From: Nitrososphaera sp.
GTDB lineage: Archaea > Thermoproteota > Nitrososphaeria > Nitrososphaerales > Nitrososphaeraceae
Direction: 5' to 3'
NCBI GenBank assembly: GCA_029263715.1
Contig: JAJUFP010000002.1
Location: forward strand, 183,236-247,235
DNA length: 64,000 bases
The translations under genes and the position numbers were made by a program. The notes under the pieces were generated by a model. That model had not been told where the DNA came from, searched no databases, and saw only the letters and a list, made by a program, of their open reading frames with translations. Positions 57,662 through 64,000 of this stretch are shown one piece after another (position 1 is the first letter of the stretch; each line of letters starts with the position of its first letter).

Positions 57662-58258
57662 GTGTCAGACAGGGAGCACCGTAGCAGTTTTGGAATCCGT
57701 GACGTGGGCAGGGCGGCAATCTTCTCCAGATCTGATGAAGGCTGGGTACCCCGGCTTGCCAGGCCAAAGCATTTTGATACCTTTATAGAAAAACTGGACC
57801 GGCTGCTAAACGACCAGACGGCCTACATCGAGCACTTTAACAAAAAGCTCGAGCCCCTTGCTGTCCGGTTCAAAGACGACATCACCACCAACGACGGCGC
57901 CCGGGTTCTGTGCCAGCGCGGCGTTGGAGAAGCCGTCAACCCCTTCAACTACATGGCCTGCGGCACCGGCACGGCTGCTGAGGCTGTCACCAACGACCAG
58001 CTGGCCTCCGAGCTGGCCAGGGTTGCACTCAATTCAGGATCGGCCTTTTCTTCCGGCATGTCCATGAAGTTTGCCGGCTACTTTAACACGCTGACACCAT
58101 CCGGCAATATCACCGAGTACGCTCCGGCCAACGGTCCTACGCCGGGGCCCAGCAACTCCAAGATCCTTGCAAGGACGGTATTCAGCCCTGCTTTAGTTCA
58201 CACGCAGAACCAGACCTTCTTTCTGCTTACACAGGTGGTGAGCATAACCCCGCAATGA
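57662..58258 (+). CDS. Baseplate/tail protein
   Basis: 198 residues from GTG 57662 (VSDREHRSSFGIRDVGRAAI). NPFNYMACGTGTAAEAVTND and FSSGMSMKFAGYFNTLTPSG recall baseplate or tail-fibre attachment proteins. It overlaps the next start by 4 nt. No firm family. Confidence 0.55.
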   Translation: MSDREHRSSFGIRDVGRAAIFSRSDEGWVPRLARPKHFDTFIEKLDRLLNDQTAYIEHFNKKLEPLAVRFKDDITTNDGARVLCQRGVGEAVNPFNYMACGTGTAAEAVTNDQLASELARVALNSGSAFSSGMSMKFAGYFNTLTPSGNITEYAPANGPTPGPSNSKILARTVFSPALVHTQNQTFFLLTQVVSITPQ

Positions 58259-58656
58259 GCTTCTTTAACAAGATCCGGCAGGGCGGAGGCCTTGACTCTA
58301 CAGTAAAAGAGTTGTCGGCAAGGCAGCAGGTCTTTGAATCCGAGCATTCTGTTGAGGATATCGACGAGATAATTCAAAGCCGCGTTGACTATGACGACAT
58401 GACTTTGACAACGCCGGCAAGTGAGCAGAAACAGGCCCTTGACGGAGACAAGACTGACACTGACAACGCAAACCTGGCTGTCAGTACTGCAGACGGGCAG
58501 TACAGGAATACTCTGCTTTTTTGTATTGCTGGCGGCGACTGCACAGGCTATCTCATACATGATTCCGTGGCAAAGACCGGCGATACCTACAACGGCAACG
58601 GTGCATTTGATGGCCTGCCTGCAGTGGTGGGCGCGTGCTCCCTTGGAGGCTACTGA
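58255..58656 (+). CDS. Hypothetical tail protein
   Basis: 133 residues. An N-terminal helix (KIRQGGGLDSTVKELSARQQ), acidic middle, then a small Gly-rich C-terminus. Overlaps the previous gene. Probably part of the fibre network; no family recognised. Confidence 0.5.
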   Translation: MSFFNKIRQGGGLDSTVKELSARQQVFESEHSVEDIDEIIQSRVDYDDMTLTTPASEQKQALDGDKTDTDNANLAVSTADGQYRNTLLFCIAGGDCTGYLIHDSVAKTGDTYNGNGAFDGLPAVVGACSLGGY

Positions 58657-58660
58657 GCAA

Positions 58661-58685
58661 TATGTATCCAATCATTAGATACATA
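58661..58685 (+). repeat. 8-bp perfect inverted repeat
   Basis: TATGTATC (58661-58668) and GATACATA (58678-58685), 9 nt apart, between two tail genes. Could be an operator, terminator or RNA hairpin. Confidence 0.5.
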
Positions 58686-58705
58686 TGCAGGAGGACGTTA
58701 AATTA

Positions 58706-59089
58706 ATGTCCTATTTCTTTGAGCTGACAAGTCCGCTGACCAAGGCCACCGGGGCAGATCGCTTTGATGGCAATGACTACAACAAGATCGTAAAACAATT
58801 GGGCAGGGTAGTCTCCAAGACTGCCAACTATACTGCCATGGATGATGACTTTGTTATCCTCTGCGATGCAACCAGTGGAGCTATTACAGTCACGCTTCCA
58901 ACCGCGGCAGGAAGGAAGGGCAAGGCCTTTTGCATCAAGAAAATAGACAGCTCTGCTAACACTGTCACCATCGATGGCAATGCCTCAGAGACCATAGATG
59001 GCGCGACGACAAAAGTGCTTTCTTCTCAATACTCGGCCAAGTGGATCATCTCTGATGGAGCAAACTGGGTGGTAATTGCAAGTGTCTAG
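58706..59089 (+). CDS. Tail fibre-like protein
   Basis: 127 residues from ATG 58706 (MSYFFELTSPLTKATGADRF), which has AGGAGG upstream. SGAITVTLPTAAGRKGKAFC and SSANTVTIDGNASETIDGAT are repeats typical of phage fibre or collar modules. Stop overlaps the next start. Confidence 0.65.
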   Translation: MSYFFELTSPLTKATGADRFDGNDYNKIVKQLGRVVSKTANYTAMDDDFVILCDATSGAITVTLPTAAGRKGKAFCIKKIDSSANTVTIDGNASETIDGATTKVLSSQYSAKWIISDGANWVVIASV

Positions 59090-60524
59090 CCTTCCTCTCA
59101 ACGTCAACTATGGCAAGAAGTGGGTCTACCGTGAAGATCTCTGGCCGGCCCGCCTGAACTGGAAGACCGTCTTTGAGGGCACAGGTGCAGAGCTGGACGC
59201 CCTGGACATCAAGACCAGCCTTGTCTCAAGATACCCGTTCAACGACAGCCTCAACGACGCCCAGGGCTCAAACAACCTTTCAGGATCGGCCAGCTACGTC
59301 TCCGGCATCTACGGCAGGGCACTCTCGCTGTCAACCACAAGGGTCCAGGCATCGGCCCAGACCGTACATGAATTTGGGACTTCTGACTTTGCATTCACGT
59401 TCTGGTTCCGCCCAAGTGCCATCAACGCCACGCACGTCATCATTGGCAAGCGCGACCCGGCATCAGCGACAAACAAGGGCTACAGGATATACGTCAATTC
59501 CTCCGGCAAACTTGTGGCTGAGTACTGCGACGGCACGGCCAGCGTCATCTCTGTAACAAGTCAGACAACGCTTGTGGTAAACACGCTGTACTTTATCAAA
59601 GTCACATTCGACCGGGACGGCAACCTGGAGATATTCATCAACGAGGCATCCGATGCTGCAGGCTCGATTGCAGGTCAGCAGGGCTCAATATCTACAAATG
59701 GACAAACATTCACGGTCGGCGGAGACAGCAGCGCCGCACAGAACTATGCAGCAGGCTGGATAGACCATCTCCAGGTATTTTCTACAGTCATGTCGAATCC
59801 CGCAGGCCAGGAGATCTATGGCAACGTCCATGGCGGGCAGCTGGCGCACTGCAACGAGTCTGGTTCCGGCTTTACCGCTGACCACGTCTACCGGCGGAAC
59901 GCTGAGAACACTGCCTGGAAGGACCTGTTTGACTCTATCCAGCTGTTGACGTACGCAGACTTGCGCGCGCAGGCAGAGCTGCGCTTCAGCGATTCTGACT
60001 CTAGCAACTATGTGGGCTTGAAGGCGCCCGGCATAGTATCGGCCAACAAGATCTGGACCCTTCCTAGCGCGGACGGCACAAGCAAGCAGGTCCTGGCCAC
60101 GGACGGTGCGGGGGTGCTGTCGTTCATGGATCCCAACATGGATGAGGTCAATTTTGATGATACGTCAAACAGTGCGTCTGCAGATGGCACGGAAAAAACC
60201 TTGAAAACGTACAACTTGCCAGCGAACAGTTTCCGCAAAATTCTGGTGATCGTTGCTGGCACGATATCGTTTCCAGACAATCTGGATACTGCCGGCTCTG
60301 TTTCGGTGCGCCTCAAATTCGGCTCGGTTGTGAAAAAATCACAAACTCACAGTTATCCGGACTGGCCCGCCGGCATCAGCGGCCCTGTAGGGCATAGCGT
60401 CTTTCTAATGTATTCCCAGGCCCAAACTGCTGCCGAGACCATCACTGTTACGATTACGGGCGGCACTGCTACAAACAATCCAACCGTTGATATCGATACC
60501 CTGTATGTGTTTGGCCTGCAATGA
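59082..60524 (+). CDS. Tail fibre with LamG (concanavalin A-like) domain
   Basis: 480 residues from GTG 59082. Residues about 50-240 are a laminin-G-like lectin fold: SRYPFNDSLNDAQGSNNLSG, FAFTFWFRPSAINATHVIIG and GWIDHLQVFSTVMS. Later parts (ADLRAQAELRFSDSDSSNYV, LPSADGTSKQVLATDGAGVL) are fibre shaft. It should bind the host surface glycan. Confidence 0.8.
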   Translation: MSSLPLNVNYGKKWVYREDLWPARLNWKTVFEGTGAELDALDIKTSLVSRYPFNDSLNDAQGSNNLSGSASYVSGIYGRALSLSTTRVQASAQTVHEFGTSDFAFTFWFRPSAINATHVIIGKRDPASATNKGYRIYVNSSGKLVAEYCDGTASVISVTSQTTLVVNTLYFIKVTFDRDGNLEIFINEASDAAGSIAGQQGSISTNGQTFTVGGDSSAAQNYAAGWIDHLQVFSTVMSNPAGQEIYGNVHGGQLAHCNESGSGFTADHVYRRNAENTAWKDLFDSIQLLTYADLRAQAELRFSDSDSSNYVGLKAPGIVSANKIWTLPSADGTSKQVLATDGAGVLSFMDPNMDEVNFDDTSNSASADGTEKTLKTYNLPANSFRKILVIVAGTISFPDNLDTAGSVSVRLKFGSVVKKSQTHSYPDWPAGISGPVGHSVFLMYSQAQTAAETITVTITGGTATNNPTVDIDTLYVFGLQ

Positions 60525-60533
60525 TTCTCTTTT
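60524..60533 (+). promoter_or_regulatory. TTCTC box before hypothetical tail gene
   Basis: ATTCTCTTTT overlaps the LamG gene stop and begins 32 nt before ATG 60556. Confidence 0.65.
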
Positions 60534-60555
60534 CTGGGTCTGCAGCAAAGACAGC

Positions 60556-60858
60556 ATGCCTCTAGATTCCAACCTGACAGAACAGGAAATCGCAACGCTG
60601 CAGCTAGCAAAACAAAAAGCGCTGGCCGCTAAAAACGCCATCGATCTGCTGATAAGTTCCATCGATGAACTTGGAACAAGCAGCATTGACGGGCTAGATC
60701 TCGATGTCATTGCCAGCAAGTTCGGATACCCCGGCAAGCCCAGATCCGAGATTGTAAGCCGGCAGCGCACATCGATTCAGACCAGAAAGGATTCTGTCCA
60801 GCTGGCACTTGCCGAATTCGCTCTAGAGATCAAGAAGCTGGGCGTCAACATAACTTAG
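60556..60858 (+). CDS. Helical hypothetical tail protein
   Basis: 100 residues from ATG 60556 (MPLDSNLTEQEIATLQLAKQ). Two long amphipathic helices joined by an acidic loop; possible coiled-coil trimer or chaperone. The TTCTC box fixes the start. No family recognised. Confidence 0.55.
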   Translation: MPLDSNLTEQEIATLQLAKQKALAAKNAIDLLISSIDELGTSSIDGLDLDVIASKFGYPGKPRSEIVSRQRTSIQTRKDSVQLALAEFALEIKKLGVNIT

Positions 60859-60898
60859 TTCTTGTTACAAGCGAAACTAAAATTCATTGGTGAGTAAA

Positions 60899-61012
60899 AT
60901 GGGTCCAACATACAACCGCAAGATTCCTGCAGGGTTGAAACCGCCTGTGGCTGTACAGCGCAACGACGCCACCGATGATATCCATGTTGTTGATATGGTG
61001 GTGCATGCCTGA
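60899..61012 (+). CDS. Tiny protein before the spike gene
   Basis: 37 residues: MGPTYNRKIPAGLKPPVAVQ, ending DDIHVVDMVVHA. Its stop overlaps the spike ATG, as for coupled genes. Function unknown. Confidence 0.45.
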   Translation: MGPTYNRKIPAGLKPPVAVQRNDATDDIHVVDMVVHA

Positions 61013-63165
61013 TGGGTACAGTCTATACTACAGCAGTAGGTGCGCCACCAGATCCAGGGTCTTTGCAATTCTTCAAATGGATAGACGACCTTGTAGCTTA
61101 TCGATTAGCAGAATGTCCTTTGGCAAGAACAACGACCTATTACTTTTCAAACTCATCAGGCAACGATTCAACGGGTGTAGGAACGGAGGCAAACCCATGG
61201 AAGACTATTGCAAAGGCCCAAGCTGTCATTGATGCAGCTGCTTCCAACGCAGATCTTCGACTTAGATTCAAGCGTGGCGATACTTGGGAGGAAACCACAG
61301 GGCTCAGTATCACAAAGGACAATGTAACTGTGGATGATTATGGTACTGGTGCTAAACCAGTTTTCAGTCTCTTTACTCTGAAATACAGTTCTTCTGGATG
61401 GGCTTTAGCATCCGGTGACCGTTATACTCGCTCAGAGACAAATACAATTGGGTGGGTCCGTGACCAGGCTGACAGATTTACACCGTACATCAAAGTCAGC
61501 AGCACTGCAGAAGTTGAAAGCACTCCAAAGTCTTGGTACTGGGCTTCCAACACCCTTCATATCAATGCTGGTGCAGGAGTCAATCCGAACACGAAAAACT
61601 TGGAGGCAGTGATAGCAAACACTGCGATTGGAATACAACTAGATGGGGATAAAGGCAGGGTAGAGAACATCAGAGGTGATGGGTGGGGTATTGATCCTGT
61701 CACTCCGCATAACCAAAAATACTTTGTCAAGATAACTGGTAGAGGAACAAAGGCAAATCTGGCCCGCGGCTGTGAGGCCTATTATTCGTCAACGCATAAC
61801 ATTGCATATGATGGCGGCTCATCTCCGGGCAATAACGGCGGTATTGCAACATTTATTGATTGCAAAGCTGGCTTTCCAATCCAAGGGCCCAGCGGCGAAA
61901 CTCTGTTCAATAGCTTTGTCGGCGAGGGCGGACAGGAAACCATCTTCTACAATTGCGAAACAAAATACGGCACCTTGCCAGAAGGAACTGGTACGTATAC
62001 TGCCCGCGGTACAGGTGTTTATCACCACACCAGTGGCGTTGCCGGCCAGGAAGGTGCATTGCACATTGTTTACGGTCACAAGACACCAAGAAGCGCTTAC
62101 CCAATTCAAACAGGTGTTAATGCCGCAGGCACAAAACCAGCTACTACTCTAACAGATGCTAGGGCATTTAACATCTTTGAGCGCAAGGAGTTTCCTCTGG
62201 ATGGTGTAGCTGCAGGAAGCACTCAGCCCGTAGCTCCGCCCAACATGGTCAACATCAATTGTATTTGGCAGGTTAGGCCAAATCAAGCAGCTGGCGCTCT
62301 AACCACAACGGCACAGACTGGCTGGGCCATCAATTGCATCCTTGACATCGACATGGCTTTGCAGACAGCCATCCTTGCGCTATGGAATACTACAAGCGAC
62401 AACAACACTGCGAAGCTGTACCACTGCCTCATCTATTTCCGCGGAAACAAGACGATAGGAGTAGGTGCGACAGATTACGACTGCAGGACAACAGGCACGT
62501 CGTTTGCGACGCAATCAGAACTGAAGAACTGCATTGTCGTGCTTGTCGACCCGGGTGGAACAAACAACGTTGCATTGAACGGTGATAGCACCAAGATGGT
62601 TAACAATGCGTACACCGTGGATACCTGGACAGACTCGACGGGAGCAAAACGGTACAGTATTGATACCAATCGTGTGGAATTCTCTAGTGAAGATGCACCA
62701 TACATCACACAATCAAAGCTGACCAGTGCACATCCGCTATATCAGAAAGGAACGCCGCTCAATATCGGCTATGATATCAACCTGAACCTGAGAGGTCCAA
62801 CACCGAGTATAGGCCCGTTCGATTCATTCAAAGTATTGGATCTGGGTCGTGTAACTAACCTGACTGCAAGCATAGCCAGCTCGACTTCGATAACCCTAAG
62901 CTGGACTGCTGCATCAGGCCTTGTAAATATCACGGATCACGAAGTCAAGTACAGAGTAGTTGGATCGACTAGCTGGGCAACACTCTCACATGCCTTGAAC
63001 CCTGGCAACAGCATCACGGTGACAGGTCTCATAGCAAAGACAGAGTACGAGTTCTCCGTGGCTCCAATCTCGGCATGGGGAACTGGAAACCCGGAATTCG
63101 TAAAAGCAACGCCGTACGCTGGCTCGGACCTGAAAATAGCGACGTTGAATCCCAAGGTGAAATAG
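61012..63165 (+). CDS. Beta-helix tail spike with C-terminal fibronectin type III domain
   Basis: 717 residues. YYFSNSSGNDSTGVGTEANP and WKTIAKAQAVIDAAASNADL match right-handed beta-helix (pectate-lyase-like) receptor-binding proteins, continuing to about residue 600. Residues about 615-705 form an FN3 domain (SSTSITLSWTAASGLVNITD, GLIAKTEYEFSVAPIS). Likely binds or cuts the host surface glycan; catalytic residues not identifiable. Confidence 0.82.
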   Translation: MGTVYTTAVGAPPDPGSLQFFKWIDDLVAYRLAECPLARTTTYYFSNSSGNDSTGVGTEANPWKTIAKAQAVIDAAASNADLRLRFKRGDTWEETTGLSITKDNVTVDDYGTGAKPVFSLFTLKYSSSGWALASGDRYTRSETNTIGWVRDQADRFTPYIKVSSTAEVESTPKSWYWASNTLHINAGAGVNPNTKNLEAVIANTAIGIQLDGDKGRVENIRGDGWGIDPVTPHNQKYFVKITGRGTKANLARGCEAYYSSTHNIAYDGGSSPGNNGGIATFIDCKAGFPIQGPSGETLFNSFVGEGGQETIFYNCETKYGTLPEGTGTYTARGTGVYHHTSGVAGQEGALHIVYGHKTPRSAYPIQTGVNAAGTKPATTLTDARAFNIFERKEFPLDGVAAGSTQPVAPPNMVNINCIWQVRPNQAAGALTTTAQTGWAINCILDIDMALQTAILALWNTTSDNNTAKLYHCLIYFRGNKTIGVGATDYDCRTTGTSFATQSELKNCIVVLVDPGGTNNVALNGDSTKMVNNAYTVDTWTDSTGAKRYSIDTNRVEFSSEDAPYITQSKLTSAHPLYQKGTPLNIGYDINLNLRGPTPSIGPFDSFKVLDLGRVTNLTASIASSTSITLSWTAASGLVNITDHEVKYRVVGSTSWATLSHALNPGNSITVTGLIAKTEYEFSVAPISAWGTGNPEFVKATPYAGSDLKIATLNPKVK

Positions 63166-63495
63166 ATGGCAGACCTAAAACTCGTCAAAGGAAGGTATGG
63201 AGATACGGTATCCTTCGACCTGACCGTCTTAGATGCAAGCTTTTCTGATGCGGGAACCAGCACGTTTACACTGAAAATCTGTCGCAAGGAAGACGTCAAC
63301 ACCGTCGTCAAGACCATCACTCTGGTGCGGACTGCCAACGGCAAGTATGACTGGTCGATAGCAAGCGGTGATACAGATTTGGCCGTCGGCGAATACATAC
63401 TCTCGATAGTCGGATCAGGAGCAAGCCGCAAGTGGGAAACTCTTACAAAGTCTCCGGACCACATCACCATGGAAGTGCAGGAGGATGCAGGATAA
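63166..63495 (+). CDS. BppU N-terminal-domain-like protein
   Basis: 109 residues, starting right after the spike stop. VKGRYGDTVSFDLTVLDASF and YDWSIASGDTDLAVGEYILS have the BppU fold pattern, as at 44534. Likely links fibre or spike to the baseplate. Confidence 0.65.
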   Translation: MADLKLVKGRYGDTVSFDLTVLDASFSDAGTSTFTLKICRKEDVNTVVKTITLVRTANGKYDWSIASGDTDLAVGEYILSIVGSGASRKWETLTKSPDHITMEVQEDAG

Positions 63496-64000
63496 ATGCC
63501 CGCGTTGAAAAAGGATCCTAGCCCCGGCGGGCCAACCACCGACGGCTCCACCATCTACACAGACCAGTGGAACGCCATGGTCGACAGGGTGGGCGGTGAA
63601 ACAAACCTGGCATCTTCTAGGGCACTTGTCACCGATGCCAGCGGCAACATCGATGAAAGCACCATCACATCCACGGAGCTTGGGTATCTATCTGGAGTCA
63701 CGTCTGCAATCCAAACACAGTTAAACGGCAAGGCCTCTTCCTCTCATACACACGCCCTGGATGATCTTTCAGATGTAGCCATTACCACGCCTGCATCCGG
63801 CCAATATGTCCGGCATAACGGCACCAGCTTTGTCAATTCTGCCATTCAGGCCGGTGATCTACCATCGCATAACCACAGTGCATCGGATATCAATGCTGGC
63901 ACGCTGGCAGATGCACGCCTTTCCTCTAATGTGGTTCTAGAAAACCAGGCTAACACCTATACTGCTGGCTCTAAACAAACTGTCGAGCATTCATCAACAA
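63496..64000 (+). CDS. Tail fibre protein, truncated by window end
   Basis: Open to the window end (168 codons so far) from ATG 63496 (MPALKKDPSPGGPTTDGSTI). QTQLNGKASSSHTHALDDLS, PSHNHSASDINAGTLADARL are classic phage fibre shaft repeats. It begins at the previous stop codon, so it is co-translated. Confidence 0.8.
   Translation, partial: MPALKKDPSPGGPTTDGSTIYTDQWNAMVDRVGGETNLASSRALVTDASGNIDESTITSTELGYLSGVTSAIQTQLNGKASSSHTHALDDLSDVAITTPASGQYVRHNGTSFVNSAIQAGDLPSHNHSASDINAGTLADARLSSNVVLENQANTYTAGSKQTVEHSST

Larger units (their letters stand above)
34857..64000 (+). mobile_element. Tailed (Caudoviricetes-like) archaeal provirus, right end outside window
   Basis: Terminase, portal, HK97-type protease-capsid fusion, tail tube, chaperone, tape measure, baseplate and fibre genes follow in canonical order on the plus strand. 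The left border is placed between 34856 and the first early gene at 34985. No integrase, replication gene or attachment repeat is visible, so the right end and the integrase must lie beyond 64000, or are missing. Cargo genes of host type are interspersed at 44.2-46.7 kb and 54.5-55.3 kb. Confidence 0.9.

Noticed and set aside
1..64000. CRISPR array, tRNA or rRNA genes
   Set aside because: No regularly spaced repeats, tRNA cloverleaf or rRNA sequence was recognised on either strand by eye; tRNAscan was not available.

Overview
The window reads as an archaeal chromosome, most likely an ammonia-oxidising thaumarchaeon of the Nitrososphaera type (inference). Archaeal markers are aIF-1A, archaeal-type phosphoglycerate mutase, a ThiD-ThiN fusion, two stand-alone TRAM proteins, AbiEi/AbiEii with archaeal promoters, and many genes with a TATA-like box about 25-32 nt before the start codon (leaderless style). 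The provirus from about 34.9 kb to the right end matches the tailed archaeal viruses known from this group. No tRNA, rRNA, CRISPR array or integrase is visible.

Host part, 1-34.86 kb. 0-9 kb: Y-family DNA polymerase with a C-terminal PCNA-binding motif, a decayed toxin-antitoxin pair, a PHP phosphoesterase whose first metal motif lies upstream of any normal start codon, TRAM and winged-helix proteins, aIF-1A, UspA, a DEAD-box helicase with a long leader, and a frameshifted nuclease gene. 9-13 kb: thiamine genes (CytX-like transporter, ThiDN) mixed with small zinc proteins. 13-21 kb: RNase J-like enzyme, then a small defence island (single-chain restriction-modification enzyme, AbiE pair with direct-repeat operator), then an aspartic protease beside DUF5678. 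21-26 kb: sugar-nucleotide genes (two nucleotidyltransferase-type proteins, UDP-GlcNAc 2-epimerase, GalT). 26-34.9 kb: RelE-type toxin-antitoxin pair, a large inverted repeat, phosphoglycerate mutase, and a compact operon of small membrane protein, thioredoxin-fold-like protein, caspase-like protease and TPR protein that may be a regulated-death or defence system.

Provirus part, about 34.9-64 kb, running off the right edge. Left: TATA-driven early genes, two ribbon-helix-helix-like regulators behind repeat operators, and a string of very small CXXC proteins. Middle: ParB-like protein, ABC-type ATPase, ASCH and GNAT genes (a possible DNA-modification module), then small and large terminase. 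Right: portal with a C-terminal cargo domain and duplicated acidic partner genes, protease-capsid fusion, connector, holin-like membrane proteins, tail tube, tail chaperone with a -1 frameshift site, very short tape measure, baseplate, fibres and a beta-helix spike. Host-like cargo genes (Zn ribbon, FIMAH, DUF1326, lamin-tail) are interspersed.

The most notable observation is a repeated RTTCTCTTTT-like element placed 32-35 nt before the start codon at eleven points in the morphogenesis region. It sits where a TATA box is expected, while cargo and early genes in the same provirus keep TATA-like boxes. It looks like an undescribed late-promoter signature.
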